Assembly (NCBI GenBank): GCA_021372695.1
Contig: JAJFTY010000044.1
Coordinates: forward strand, 62,001 to 126,000
Direction: 5' to 3'
From: Deltaproteobacteria bacterium
GTDB lineage: Bacteria > Desulfobacterota > Syntrophia > Syntrophales > UBA5619
DNA length: 64,000 bases
Under the pieces are notes generated by a model, which ran no database searches, had not been told where the DNA came from, and saw only the letters and a program-made list of their open reading frames with translations. Each line of letters opens with the position of its first letter. The first letter of the stretch is position 1. The translations under genes were made by a program, and so were the position numbers. Below are positions 42,377 through 53,487 of this stretch, piece after piece.

Positions 42377-43669
42377 ATGAGGGATGTCGTGATCGTGAGC
42401 GGTGCGAGGACCGCCGTAGGCAGCTTCGGCGGCTCGCTCAAGGGAATCGGAACCGTTGACCTGGGTGCATTGGTCATTCGTGAGGCGATCCGCCGGGCAG
42501 ATCTCCGGCCCGAGGTGAGCCCGGCCGTGCGCGGCTGCTGCCCCGACGTCTTCCGGGAGGTGGAGAAGACGGAGATCCATAAAAAGCACTATGACTATTC
42601 CGACGCGGCGGCACCCGTCTATTTCGACGAATGCATCATCGGCAACGTGCTCCAGGCGGGGCTGGGACAGAACCCGGGCCGCCAGGCCGCCATCTATGCG
42701 GGCCTGCCCGAGGAGACCAACGCAATCACCGTGAACAAGGTTTGCGCCTCGGGCATGAAGGCGATCGCACTCGCCGCCCAGTCCATCATCGCAGGGGACG
42801 CCGAGGCCGTCATCGCAGGCGGTATGGAGAACATGTCGAACGCCCCCTTCGCGCTGCCGGACGCCCGCTGGGGGTACCGCATGAGCATGCCTTTCGGGAA
42901 GATCACCGACCTGGTCGTTTTCGACGGCCTCTACGAGATCTTCAACGGATACCACATGGGCTTCACGGCGGAGAACATCGCCGCGCGCTATGGGATCACC
43001 CGGAGGGAGCAGGATGAGCTCGCGCTCGTCAGCCATCAGCGTGCCCGCGCCGCGATCGCGAATGGCACCGTCGATGACGAGATCGTCCCGGTGCAGATCC
43101 CCCAGAAAAAGGGAGAGCCCCTCTTCTTCAAAACGGACGAACGGCCGATGGACACGTCGCTCGAGAAGATGGCCAAGCTTCCGCCGGCCTTCAAGAAGGA
43201 TGGCGGCACGGTCACCGCCGGGAACGCTTCCGGAATCAACGACGGGGCGGCCGCGGTCGTGGTCATGTCCGCGGAGCGTGCCAAGGCGCTCGGCCTGAAG
43301 CCGCTCGCCCGGATCAAGGGCTACGCATCGGGGGGTGTCGATCCCGCCTACATGGGGCTCGGACCGATCCCCGCGACAAGAAAGGTCATGGGCAGGCTGG
43401 GGCTCACCATCAAGGACATCGACCTGATCGAACTCAACGAGGCCTTTGCCTGCCAGGCGATCGCCTGCATGCGGGAGCTTGGGATCGGCCTCGATAAATG
43501 CAACCTCAACGGCAGCGGAATCTCGATCGGACACCCCGTCGGCTGCACCGGCGCCCGGATCACCTACAGCCTCGCCATGCAGCTCCAGAAGCGGAACCTC
43601 AACCTGGGGCTCGCCACACTCTGCATCGGCGGCGGCCAGGGGATGGCGATCGTCCTCGAACGGGTCTAG
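42377..43669 (+). CDS. Thiolase with internal insertion
   Basis: A second thiolase, 430 residues, with NKVCASGMKAIALAAQ, GHPVGCTGARITY and ATLCIGGGQGMA giving the Cys-His-Cys set. Compared with the neighbouring thiolase it lacks the N-terminal extension but has an insertion of about 30 residues near position 50-80 (including DVFREVEKTEIHKKHYDYSD). AAGGAG precedes the ATG by about 10 nt. It probably has a different chain-length or direction preference from the upstream thiolase. Confidence 0.91.
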   Translation: MRDVVIVSGARTAVGSFGGSLKGIGTVDLGALVIREAIRRADLRPEVSPAVRGCCPDVFREVEKTEIHKKHYDYSDAAAPVYFDECIIGNVLQAGLGQNPGRQAAIYAGLPEETNAITVNKVCASGMKAIALAAQSIIAGDAEAVIAGGMENMSNAPFALPDARWGYRMSMPFGKITDLVVFDGLYEIFNGYHMGFTAENIAARYGITRREQDELALVSHQRARAAIANGTVDDEIVPVQIPQKKGEPLFFKTDERPMDTSLEKMAKLPPAFKKDGGTVTAGNASGINDGAAAVVVMSAERAKALGLKPLARIKGYASGGVDPAYMGLGPIPATRKVMGRLGLTIKDIDLIELNEAFACQAIACMRELGIGLDKCNLNGSGISIGHPVGCTGARITYSLAMQLQKRNLNLGLATLCIGGGQGMAIVLERV

Positions 43670-43690
43670 AGAATACAATCTCGGCGTAAT

Positions 43691-43753
43691 CCGGGAATCG
43701 GATCCCGGAAGCGCGCATTGGAGATTTTTCGGGTCGAAAAATATCCAGCGCGC
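43691..43753. other. Two adjacent hairpins between thiolase and crotonase genes
   Basis: The gap contains a small hairpin at 43691-43708 (CCGGGA...TCCCGG), then a long imperfect one at 43711-43753 with GCGCGC ends and an ATTTTTCG-GGT-CGAAAAAT tip. No U-run follows. It may stabilise or process the polycistronic mRNA, or be a dispersed repeat. Confidence 0.55.
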
Positions 43754-43810
43754 GGAGGGATCACGATCTACAGAGTCTCAAAAAGTTGAAACGGCGGAAG
43801 GAGCAAAAAA

Positions 43811-44593
43811 ATGGACTACAGGAACATCCTCTTTACCGTGGAGGAAGGGGTGGCGACGCTCACCTTCAACCGGCCCAAGGCGCTCAACGCCATGAACTCG
43901 GAGACGATGGCGGAACTCCGGGCCGCGGTCAACGTCTGCAAGGAAGATGAAACGATCAAGGTTCTCGTCCTGACCGGGGCGGGGGACCGGGCCTTCGTGG
44001 CCGGCGCCGACATCTCCCAGATGCAGACCCTGCGGCCCCAGGAGGCCCTGGCCTTCATGGAGCTGGGGCATGAAACCCTCCGGCAGATGGAGGTCATGCC
44101 GAAGCCGGTCATCGCCGCGGTGAACGGCTTCGCCCTGGGCGGCGGGACCGAGATCTCGCTCGCCTGCGATATCCGCTTCGCCTCCGAGAAGGCGGTTTTC
44201 GGCCAGCCTGAAATCCTGATCGGCCTCATTCCCGGCTGGGGCGGCACCCAGCGCCTCCCCCGGATCATCGGCATGGGCCGGGCCAAGGAGCTGATCCTGG
44301 GCGGTGCGCAGATCAATGCCCAGCGGGCCTATGAGATCGGCCTCGTCAACCGCGTCCTCCCGCCCGGGGAACTGCTTCCGGAAACGCTCAAGTTTGCCCG
44401 GAAGCTCGCGGGGATGCCGGGGTTCGCCATCAAGATGGCCAAACACAGCATCAACTTCGGCTACGACCTCGCCCTCGACAATGCCTGCCGGATCGAGGTG
44501 GAGTGCTGCGCCCAGTGCTTCAGCACCGACGACCAGAAGGAGGGGATGAAGGCCTTTCTGGAGAAGAGGAAGCCCGTGTTTACCGGAAAATAG
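43811..44593 (+). CDS. Enoyl-CoA hydratase (crotonase)
   Basis: The 260-residue protein has the crotonase oxyanion-hole sequences AFVAGADISQM and NGFALGGGTEISLACD, and the catalytic Glu region GQPEILIGLIPGWGGTQRLPR. AAGGAG lies 7 nt upstream of the ATG. It hydrates trans-2-enoyl-CoA, most likely crotonyl-CoA-type substrates, in the same operon as the two thiolases. No 3-hydroxyacyl-CoA dehydrogenase gene is in the window. Confidence 0.93.
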   Translation: MDYRNILFTVEEGVATLTFNRPKALNAMNSETMAELRAAVNVCKEDETIKVLVLTGAGDRAFVAGADISQMQTLRPQEALAFMELGHETLRQMEVMPKPVIAAVNGFALGGGTEISLACDIRFASEKAVFGQPEILIGLIPGWGGTQRLPRIIGMGRAKELILGGAQINAQRAYEIGLVNRVLPPGELLPETLKFARKLAGMPGFAIKMAKHSINFGYDLALDNACRIEVECCAQCFSTDDQKEGMKAFLEKRKPVFTGK

Positions 44594-44644
44594 AAATGAC
44601 CCTCCGGCCGGGGACCGCAAACCTCCTTCGGAGGACAGAATCAA

Positions 44645-44680
44645 AAAGCCCCCCGCAGTTGAAGCGGGGGGCTTTCGGAT
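44645..44680. terminator. Rho-independent terminator between convergent genes
   Basis: A perfect 12-bp stem AAAGCCCCCCGC / GCGGGGGGCTTT with a 7-nt loop stands between the crotonase stop and the leftward ligase stop. Read leftward it is followed by TTTTT, so it terminates mainly the minus-strand gene, and weakly the plus-strand operon. Confidence 0.88.
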
Positions 44681-44696
44681 CCACGCCGTCTGTCGG

Positions 44697-46388
44697 CTAT
44701 GACTTCTTCCGCTTCTCCAGCTCTTCCGCACGAAGCTGCTTCCGGAGGATCTTGCCCACGTTCGTCTTGGGGAGCTCCTTGCGGAACTCGATCTCCGTCG
44801 GGAGCTTGTAGGTGGCAAGCCTCGTCTTGCAATACTCGATCAACTCCTCCTGGGTGGCTGTCTCACCCTCCTTGAGCACGACGAAGACCTTCACGCTCTC
44901 CCCGCGTGTCGGGTGGGGAACGCCGATCGAGCAGGCCTCCTGAACCTTGGGATGGAGGTAGAAGACCTCGTCGATGTCCCTCGGGTAGACGTTGAAGCCG
45001 CCGGAGATGATCATGTCCTTCTTCCGGTCGACGATGTAGAAGTAACCGTCCTCGTCCATCGTGGCGATGTCGCCCGTGTAGCACCATCCGTCCCGGAGCG
45101 TCTTGGCCGTTTCATCGGGCATTCCCCTGTAGCCCAGCATGACCTGCGGCCCCTTGACGATCAATTCGCCGCGTTCGCCGACGGGCACGTCGGTCACCTC
45201 GTCCTCCAGATCCACGATGCGGGCGAGGGTGTCGGAGATGGGAACGCCGATGCTCCCGACCTTGCGGGCGCCGCCTGCAAAGGGGTTCACATGGGTGACC
45301 GGCGTCGTCTCCGTCATGCCGAAGCCCTCGACGATCGTCGCCCCGGTAGCCTTCTCGAAATCGTGAATCACCTCGACGGGCAGGGGCGCGCTTCCGGAAA
45401 AAGCTCCCTTGATGCAGCCCATGTCCGTCTTCTTGAGGTTCGGATGGTTCAGCATTCCGATGTACATGGTGGGAACCAGCGGCGCAAAGGTGGGACGGTA
45501 GAGGCTGATCGCCTCCAGCAGGGGCTCGGGCTGGGGGCGGGGCACCAGGCCCTGCGCCCACCCCATATGGATGGAGTAATTCATGGAGGTGGACAGGCCG
45601 AAGACATGGAAATAGGGGAGTGCCCCCAGCATGATCTGTCCGCCCCTTCCGAAGGCGGGGAACCAGGCCTCGAGCTGCTGGACCTGCTTGCTTAGGTTCG
45701 CGTGGGTCAGCATGACCCCTTTGGAGACGCCGGTCGTTCCGCCGGTGTACTGGTACATGGCCACCTCATTGAAGCCGATCTTCACGACCGGCGGTTTCGG
45801 GTCGTATTTGGCGAGGCAACCCTTCCAGCTGTAGAGGTCCAGGGCGGGCGCCACATCGGCGAAGGGGTATTTCTTCAGCATCTTGCCGAGGATGCGTTTG
45901 ACGACCGGCAGGTAGTCGCCGATGCAGGTGAAGACGATCTGTTTGACCTTGGTCTTGGGCCGGAGCGCGACCATGCGCTTGGCCAGGACATCCAGCGTGA
46001 TCAGAGCCTTGGCGCCGGAGTCGTTGAACTGGTGTTCCAGTTCAGGATCCGAGTAGAGGGGGTTGTTCATCACGACGATCCCCCCGATCTTCAGGATCGC
46101 GTAGTAAGCGACGACGCAGGGGATGATGTTGGGCAGGAGAATCGCCACGGCGTCCCCCCTCTGGATCCCGAAGTCGGCCAGGCAGGCCGCGAAACGGTCC
46201 ACCATTTCCTTGAGCTGCCCGAAGGAGATGCTCGTCCCCTGGAAGAGGAGGGCCGGTTTGTCGGCGAACTGCTTCGCCGACCGGTCAAGAATGTCCGGCA
46301 TGCAGATCTCTTCGTATTTGACAAATTCCGGAACGCCCTTTTCATAGGACTTCAGCCACAGCTTATCCTGGTACCTCGTCTCAGCCAT
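44697..46388 (-). CDS. Long-chain acyl-CoA synthetase (FadD-like)
   Basis: The 563-residue adenylate-forming enzyme has a regular phosphate loop (YQYTGGTTGVSKGVMLTH), EGFGMTETTPV, YTGDIATMDEDGY, RKKDMIISGGFNVYPRDIDEV and the C-terminal catalytic lysine in PKTNVGKILRK. It converts fatty acid, ATP and CoA to acyl-CoA. ATG 46388 has GGGAG about 9 nt upstream, so the open frame to 46451 is not used. It may be the last gene of the acs-etf-Fe-S operon, separated by a hairpin-bearing 394-bp gap. Confidence 0.92.
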   Translation of the reverse strand: MAETRYQDKLWLKSYEKGVPEFVKYEEICMPDILDRSAKQFADKPALLFQGTSISFGQLKEMVDRFAACLADFGIQRGDAVAILLPNIIPCVVAYYAILKIGGIVVMNNPLYSDPELEHQFNDSGAKALITLDVLAKRMVALRPKTKVKQIVFTCIGDYLPVVKRILGKMLKKYPFADVAPALDLYSWKGCLAKYDPKPPVVKIGFNEVAMYQYTGGTTGVSKGVMLTHANLSKQVQQLEAWFPAFGRGGQIMLGALPYFHVFGLSTSMNYSIHMGWAQGLVPRPQPEPLLEAISLYRPTFAPLVPTMYIGMLNHPNLKKTDMGCIKGAFSGSAPLPVEVIHDFEKATGATIVEGFGMTETTPVTHVNPFAGGARKVGSIGVPISDTLARIVDLEDEVTDVPVGERGELIVKGPQVMLGYRGMPDETAKTLRDGWCYTGDIATMDEDGYFYIVDRKKDMIISGGFNVYPRDIDEVFYLHPKVQEACSIGVPHPTRGESVKVFVVLKEGETATQEELIEYCKTRLATYKLPTEIEFRKELPKTNVGKILRKQLRAEELEKRKKS

Positions 46389-46782
46389 TCGTCCACTCTC
46401 CCTTCTTTTTTTGATTGGTCCGTTTGACAATTGCCCCGGGAATGCCGGCACCCCTGAGCGCCGCCTCGCGAGGGAAACCCGCGAAGAAGAGCGGCGTTTG
46501 AGGGAGGGCCTGTTTCAGCCTTCCCGTGGTTCACGCGGAAACGCTTCTACGCCCATCTGGGTTGTCTTTTAAAACAAATCGCAGAAAATCGCCATACAAA
46601 AAGCCCGCTCACCGGAGCAGGACTGACGATGGATATGGATGACGGCTATGGATAAGTTCATCGTTCCCGCGCCGGGGCGCGGGAACGATGATGATGTGAT
46701 GCTGTCGGGCCGAGGCACGCGGCCTGCGTCCCCGTCGGGAGATCAGCGCCTGAAACAGGCCTGACGCCGGGAAGGTCCGGGA
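46389..46782. other. 394-bp non-coding gap with perfect hairpin and distant inverted repeat
   Basis: No gene is supported here. At 46659-46690 there is a perfect 15-bp stem (CATCGTTCCCGCGCC with its complement, 2-nt centre; one more T-A pair outside). A 12-bp inverted pair, GGCCTGTTTCAG at 46507-46518 and CTGAAACAGGCC at 46750-46761, brackets most of the gap. These could be an mRNA-stabilising or attenuating structure and the ends of a decayed mobile element respectively. Confidence 0.6.
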
Positions 46783-49005
46783 TCAGGTGGCCGGCGGCGC
46801 GCAGACGTCGACCGGTGGCTTCTCCTCTTCGAGGTCCATGGACCTCCAGACGATTTCGGCGATGTCGAGCGCGGCCATGGACTCTTCCTTCTTGCGGTCC
46901 TTGATGCCGTCGGAAAGCATCGTCAGGCAGAAGGGGCAACCCACGGCGATGCGGTCGGCCCCGGTGGCGATCGCCTGGTCCGTGCGCATGTCGTTGATCC
47001 GCTCGCCGATGTCCTCCTCCATCCACATCCTCGCCCCTCCGGCGCCGCAGCAGAAGCTCTTGGCGAGTTTCCGCTCCATCTCCGTCAGCTTGAGGCCGGG
47101 GACGGCCTTGAGGACACGCCGGGGCGGGTCGTAGATTTCGTTGTAGCGGCCGAGGAAGCAGGAATCGTGGTAAGTGTAAGTCCCCCCCCCCTCGACGGGC
47201 TTCTTGAGGGTGATTTTCCCCTGGGCGATCAGATCGGCGATGATCTCGGTATGGTGATAGACCTCATATTGACCGCCGAAATGGGGGTAGTCCTTTTTGA
47301 GCGCATTGTAGCCGTGCGGGCAGGTGGCGATGATCTTCCTGACGTTGTAGCCCTTCATGGTTTCGATGTTCGCCTGGGCCAGCATCTGGTACAGATACTC
47401 GTTTCCGCCCCGCATGGCGGAGTCGCCGCAGCACCCCTCCTCGGTTCCGAGGATGCCGAAGCTGATGCCCGCCGCCTTGAGGATCTTGGCGAACGCCACG
47501 GAGACCTTCTTCCCGCGGTCGTCGAACGACCCGGAGCAGCCCACGTAGAAGAGGTACTCGACATTGGGGTCTTCGGCCAGGGTCTTGATCCCGAGGTCCT
47601 TCGCCCAATCCGCCCGGAGATGCGCGCCGATACCCCAGGGGTTGGAGTTGTTCTCCATGTTCCGGTAGGTGAGCTGGAGCTCGGGCGCGAAATCCGCCTC
47701 GGTGAGGACCTTGTACTGCCGCATCTGCACGATCTTGGGCACGTGCTCGATCGAAGAGGAGCAGTTCTCCTGGCAGTACATGCAGTTCGTGCAGGCCCAG
47801 AGTTCGTGGAGATCGATCACCTCGCCGACCATCGCCTTTTCCGCCGGCGCTTCCGCCCTTGTCGCCCCCTTCACCGCGGCATCGACCAGGCCGTCGACCC
47901 GGTCGAGGGTCTTGACCAGGACGTTCGCCTTGGCCGGCTGGGCCTCGGAAGACACGGCAGCGGCCACTGCGGCTTTCTTCGCCGCAATCGCCAAGGGTGC
48001 CTGCTCCAGCCAGTAGGTCTTGAGATCCTGGATCACCTTCTTCGGCGAGAGCGGCTTCCCGGAGAGGTAGGCCGGACATCCGTCCTGGCAGCGTCCGCAG
48101 CGCGTGCAGGCATCGGAATCGAAGACCTGCTTCTTGGTGAACTCCTCCAGTTTCCCCACGCCGAAGGATTCGGCGTTTTCAAAATCCCGGATCGGCTCGA
48201 TGTAGCCCGCCGGCTGCAGAGAGGCCATGAAATGGTTGGCCGGGGTCGTGAAGATGTGCATCAGCCGGGAGTAGGGGATGTAGGCGATGAAAGAGAGCGA
48301 GATGAAGGTGTGGGTCCACCAGGTCACCTTGTGGAGGATCTTCGCGGTCCCGGGATCGACGCCGATAAAGGCCTTCGAGAGCGACCAGCCGATGAAAGAC
48401 CAGTATTCCCAGGGGGGACGGGTCACATGGATCCGGAGCGCCTCGATGATGAAGCCGGTCACGATGATCCCCAGGAGGAGCAGCAGGACGATGGCGTCGT
48501 CCGGGGTGTTGTCCGGCTCTCCCTTATAGCCGAGCCGGTCGGGCCGGCCGATGTACCGCCGGTCGATGGCCAGAAGCACGCCGATCACGACGCACAGGCC
48601 GAAGAGGTCCATGAGGAGCGAGAAGACCAGGTAGAAGGTGCCGCGGAGGAAGGCCCAGCCGAGCGGCTCCGTGATGTGAAATTCCGTGGCGTCAAAGGCG
48701 GCCCCGAAGATCAGGACGACGAATCCGAAGAAAATCAGTCCGTGCATGATTCCGGGATAGGGATCCCGGAAGGTCTTCACCTGGAGGAGACCGTTTGCGA
48801 GGAGCAGGCGGACGCGCTCTTTGATGCGGTCCGTCCGGATCTCCGGCTTGCCGACGGCGACCCACATCTGCCATCGCCTGTAGACACCGTAGGCGAAGAT
48901 GGCCATGGCGATCGCGGTGAAGAAAAAGAGAATGGGCTCGAAGTGCTCCGCATTCCAGAAGACCTCCCTGCCCTCATTCCCGACCGAAAATGCCACATGC
49001 TCCAT
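46783..49005 (-). CDS. Membrane Fe-S oxidoreductase, ETF:quinone oxidoreductase (EMO) type
   Basis: The 740-residue protein has about six N-terminal membrane helices of NarI-like cytochrome b type (ending near residue 260), then two 4Fe-4S motifs (CTRCGRCQDGCP and CTNCMYCQENCS), and two CCG domains (EEGCCGDSAMRGG and FCCGAGGARMW, with HDSC upstream). This is the architecture of the ETF:(methyl)menaquinone oxidoreductase studied in Geobacter and of the membrane Fe-S protein next to etf genes in syntrophs. The ATG at 49005 has GGAGG 4-5 nt upstream. With EtfBA immediately upstream it would pass electrons from acyl-CoA dehydrogenases into the quinone pool. Confidence 0.9.
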   Translation of the reverse strand: MEHVAFSVGNEGREVFWNAEHFEPILFFFTAIAMAIFAYGVYRRWQMWVAVGKPEIRTDRIKERVRLLLANGLLQVKTFRDPYPGIMHGLIFFGFVVLIFGAAFDATEFHITEPLGWAFLRGTFYLVFSLLMDLFGLCVVIGVLLAIDRRYIGRPDRLGYKGEPDNTPDDAIVLLLLLGIIVTGFIIEALRIHVTRPPWEYWSFIGWSLSKAFIGVDPGTAKILHKVTWWTHTFISLSFIAYIPYSRLMHIFTTPANHFMASLQPAGYIEPIRDFENAESFGVGKLEEFTKKQVFDSDACTRCGRCQDGCPAYLSGKPLSPKKVIQDLKTYWLEQAPLAIAAKKAAVAAAVSSEAQPAKANVLVKTLDRVDGLVDAAVKGATRAEAPAEKAMVGEVIDLHELWACTNCMYCQENCSSSIEHVPKIVQMRQYKVLTEADFAPELQLTYRNMENNSNPWGIGAHLRADWAKDLGIKTLAEDPNVEYLFYVGCSGSFDDRGKKVSVAFAKILKAAGISFGILGTEEGCCGDSAMRGGNEYLYQMLAQANIETMKGYNVRKIIATCPHGYNALKKDYPHFGGQYEVYHHTEIIADLIAQGKITLKKPVEGGGTYTYHDSCFLGRYNEIYDPPRRVLKAVPGLKLTEMERKLAKSFCCGAGGARMWMEEDIGERINDMRTDQAIATGADRIAVGCPFCLTMLSDGIKDRKKEESMAALDIAEIVWRSMDLEEEKPPVDVCAPPAT

Positions 49006-49131
49006 AGACCCTCCGCTAACCTGCAAATCCTCTGCCGGAACGCTATCCATGGCACGCCACGATGCCTGGCGTATCGCGCCCGCGGAAAATCGTTATCACG
49101 CCGCGCAGAGCATCCTGCCGAACCGACGTTC

Positions 49132-49168
49132 GCCGGGCAGCGGGGCGGTCACCGCCCTGCTGCCCGGC
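49132..49168. other. Strong intercistronic hairpin between etfA and the Fe-S oxidoreductase
   Basis: Beginning 11 nt after the etfA stop, a 16-bp stem (CCGGGCAGC...GCTGCCCGG plus GGGCGG/CCGCCC, one G-U pair) closes on a 3-nt TCA loop. No U-tract follows on the minus strand, so stabilisation or partial termination is more likely than a classical terminator. Confidence 0.7.
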
Positions 49169-49178
49169 CGCCGCGAGA

Positions 49179-50156
49179 TCATCCGATCATTTTCTTGCAC
49201 TCTTTGGCGAATTCGGGGACGACTTTGAAGAGATCGTCGACGATGCCGTAGTCCGCCTTCGCGAAGATGGGGGCCTCGGCGTCCTTGTTGATGGCCACGA
49301 TGAATTTCGACGAGCTCATCCCGGCCAGATGCTGAATGGCGCCCGAGATGCCGCAGGCGATGTAGAGGTTCGGGGAGACGATCTTGCCGGTCTGGCCCAC
49401 CTGGTCCGACTGGGGCCTCCAGCCCGCGTCCACCGCCGCACGGGAGGCGCCGACCGTGGCGCCGAGGATTCCCGCCAGCTCTTCGAGGATCGCGTAAGCT
49501 TCCGGCCCCTTCATGCCGCGGCCGCCGGAGACGATGATGTTCGCCTCGGTCAGATCCACCTTGCCGCTCGTATCCTTCTGCACTTCGATGACCTTGGTCT
49601 TGAGCTTCGCGGGATCGAGAGCCGGATCGAACTTCACGACCGCCCCCGCCTTGGCATTCTCCACCGCCGGGAAGACGTTCGGCCTGAGCGACGCCATCTG
49701 GGGGAAGGTGGCGGTCACCACCTCGCCGAAACACTTTCCCGCGTACATCGGCCGGATCGCGAGCAGCTTGCCGTCGGCGATCTTCACGTCCGTGCAGTCC
49801 GTCGCCATTCCGGTCGCCAGTTTCCCGACCAGGCGCGCGGAGAGGTCCTTGCCCTGGGTCGATGCCCCCATGAGCAGAATGGCCGGATCGTTCTCTTTGA
49901 CGATCTTCGCCACCGCCATCGAATGAGCATCCGTCGTATAAGGTTCGAGGGCGGGATCATCCGCGACAAAAACCTTGTCCACGCCGTACTTGCCCAACTG
50001 CCCAGCAATACCCTCGATCCCCGAGCCGCAGAGAACGGCGCACACCTCTTCACCGAGGACGTCCGCCAGCTTCCGGGCCGTGCTGGCCAGTTCGAAGCTT
50101 ATCTTGCGGAAGCAGCCGTCCCGCTGTTCTGCAACAATCCATACACCTTTTGCCAT
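49179..50156 (-). CDS. etfA: Electron transfer flavoprotein alpha subunit
   Basis: The 325-residue protein has the EtfA FAD domain: [47 protein letters not shown] and HLAGM. With EtfB it accepts electrons from acyl-CoA dehydrogenases. ATG 50156 is chosen over the ATG two codons earlier because GGAGGA has correct spacing for it. It follows etfB by 46 nt. Confidence 0.95.
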   Translation of the reverse strand: MAKGVWIVAEQRDGCFRKISFELASTARKLADVLGEEVCAVLCGSGIEGIAGQLGKYGVDKVFVADDPALEPYTTDAHSMAVAKIVKENDPAILLMGASTQGKDLSARLVGKLATGMATDCTDVKIADGKLLAIRPMYAGKCFGEVVTATFPQMASLRPNVFPAVENAKAGAVVKFDPALDPAKLKTKVIEVQKDTSGKVDLTEANIIVSGGRGMKGPEAYAILEELAGILGATVGASRAAVDAGWRPQSDQVGQTGKIVSPNLYIACGISGAIQHLAGMSSSKFIVAINKDAEAPIFAKADYGIVDDLFKVVPEFAKECKKMIG

Positions 50157-50202
50157 GATCATTCCTCCATCGATTCAACGAGCATCGAATTTCGAAGTCG
50201 CA

Positions 50203-50973
50203 TTAGATAACCTTCGCCTCTTCCCGAAGGAGCTTGGCCAGCTCCGCGGCCTTCGCCGCCGGGTCGTCTCCGCAGATGATCTTTCCGGCTGCCCTGGCCG
50301 GAGGAGGCAGAAACCGGGCCACCTTGGCTTTGGCCGAAACCGTCACGCCCAACGCGGCAGCATCCTTCACATCGACAGGCTTCTTCTTGGCCTTCATGAT
50401 CCCGGGGAGGGATGCATAGCGCGGTTCGTTGAGACCCTTCTGGGCCGTGATCACGCAGGGAAGCGGGCTCTCGATCAGGAGCTGCGCCCCTTCGATGGGT
50501 CTGATGACCTTGACGGAGCTTCCCGCATACTCGAACTTGGTCACCACCGTGACCTGGGGAATGTCGAGCATCTCGGCCAGGATGGCGGCCACCTGCCCGG
50601 AATCATCGTCGATGGCCCGCTGGCCGCAGAAGATGATGTCATAGGGAATCCCCTTGATCGCAGCCGCCAGGGCCGACGCGGTCGCGTAGGCATCCGCGCC
50701 GTCGAACACCGGATCGCAGATGTGTATCCCCTTGTCCGCGCCCATCGCCAGGGCGGTCCGGATCGTCTCCATGGCCCGCTGCGGCCCGACGGAAACGATC
50801 GTCACATCTCCGCCGTTTTTCTCCTTCAGCCGCAGGGCTTCTTCCACGCCGAACTCGTCATAGGGGTTCATGACCCACTTGATCCCCCCTTCTTCGATTC
50901 CCGAGCCGTCCGGCTTCACCTTGATCTGGGCCTCCGTATCGGGGACCTGTTTTACACAAGCAACAATATTCAC
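50203..50973 (-). CDS. etfB: Electron transfer flavoprotein beta subunit
   Basis: The 256-residue EtfB begins (V/M)NIVACVKQVPDTEAQIKV and has the AMP-binding ADKGIHICDP region and the recognition-loop area NEPRYASLPGIMKAKKKP. The start is GTG at 50973, supported by GGAGGA 5-6 nt upstream; an ATG-headed longer frame to 51066 passes through a hairpin and is unlikely. From sequence alone it is not clear whether the ETF is bifurcating; the membrane oxidoreductase next to it suggests the non-bifurcating type. Confidence 0.94.
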   Translation of the reverse strand: MNIVACVKQVPDTEAQIKVKPDGSGIEEGGIKWVMNPYDEFGVEEALRLKEKNGGDVTIVSVGPQRAMETIRTALAMGADKGIHICDPVFDGADAYATASALAAAIKGIPYDIIFCGQRAIDDDSGQVAAILAEMLDIPQVTVVTKFEYAGSSVKVIRPIEGAQLLIESPLPCVITAQKGLNEPRYASLPGIMKAKKKPVDVKDAAALGVTVSAKAKVARFLPPPARAAGKIICGDDPAAKAAELAKLLREEAKVI

Positions 50974-50997
50974 TTTTTCCTCCTTCCGATGCGCATG

Positions 50998-51043
50998 GGA
51001 GCTGGCGGGGAGAGGTCTCTCAAATCCCCTCCCCGCCAGCTCC
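50998..51043. other. Strong hairpin in the etfB leader
   Basis: A perfect 15-bp stem, GGAGCTGGCGGGGAG with CTCCCCGCCAGCTCC around a 16-nt loop, ends 24 nt before the etfB start, inside the 201-bp gap after acs. No U-tract follows in the direction of transcription. It may stabilise the etf mRNA after processing or attenuate read-through from acs. Confidence 0.7.
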
Positions 51044-51174
51044 AGAGTCTTGACCGCGGAGCGCATCCGCCGACTAGATCCGACCGCTTACGTCGTCGCA
51101 AGCAAAAAAACAGCCTGCACCACCGCCGAAGATGGGGGCGGATTCAGATCCGTCCCCGCCTCACGAAATCCGTT

Positions 51175-53151
<1,977 letters not shown>

Positions 53152-53428
53152 GACAACCTCCCTTTTTTCTGAATTATTTTTTACGCTTGAGCGACTTTCA
53201 AGATTTTCAATCGTCTGGATAACTCATCAAGGGTACGTTGGAAAAAGTGACCCGGATCGACCATCAGGAGAATTAAGGATTCCGCTCTTCGGGGAAGAAC
53301 CCGAAGCACCCCTGCCCAAGTCACCCGTCTCATCAATGACACGCGATACTGCCGCTTCGGAATACTTTAACTGGGGCACTGATTCGGACCGCGAGGAGAC
53401 GACACTGATCGTGAACGGCGGTCACTAT

Positions 53429-53443
53429 ATGACCAAAGGTCAT
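53429..53443. promoter_or_regulatory. Operator-like palindrome in the acs leader
   Basis: A perfect inverted repeat ATGACC-AAA-GGTCAT lies about 10-24 nt downstream of the transcription start predicted from the promoter at 53460-53487. This is a typical repressor site. Its protein is unknown. Confidence 0.5.
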
Positions 53444-53459
53444 GTCGTTTAGTGTCTGC

Positions 53460-53487
53460 TCTATATCAGGATGCGCCGGAATGTCAA
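53460..53487 (-). promoter_or_regulatory. Sigma70-type promoter for acs-etf operon
   Basis: On the minus strand a perfect TTGACA (53487-53482) is followed after 16 nt by TATAGA (53465-53460). It lies about 310 nt upstream of the acs start codon, leaving a long leader that includes the ATGACC palindrome. Confidence 0.6.

Noticed and set aside
47167..49251. A 694-codon open frame on the + strand
   Set aside because: It is antisense to the membrane Fe-S oxidoreductase, whose Fe-S and CCG motifs are intact.
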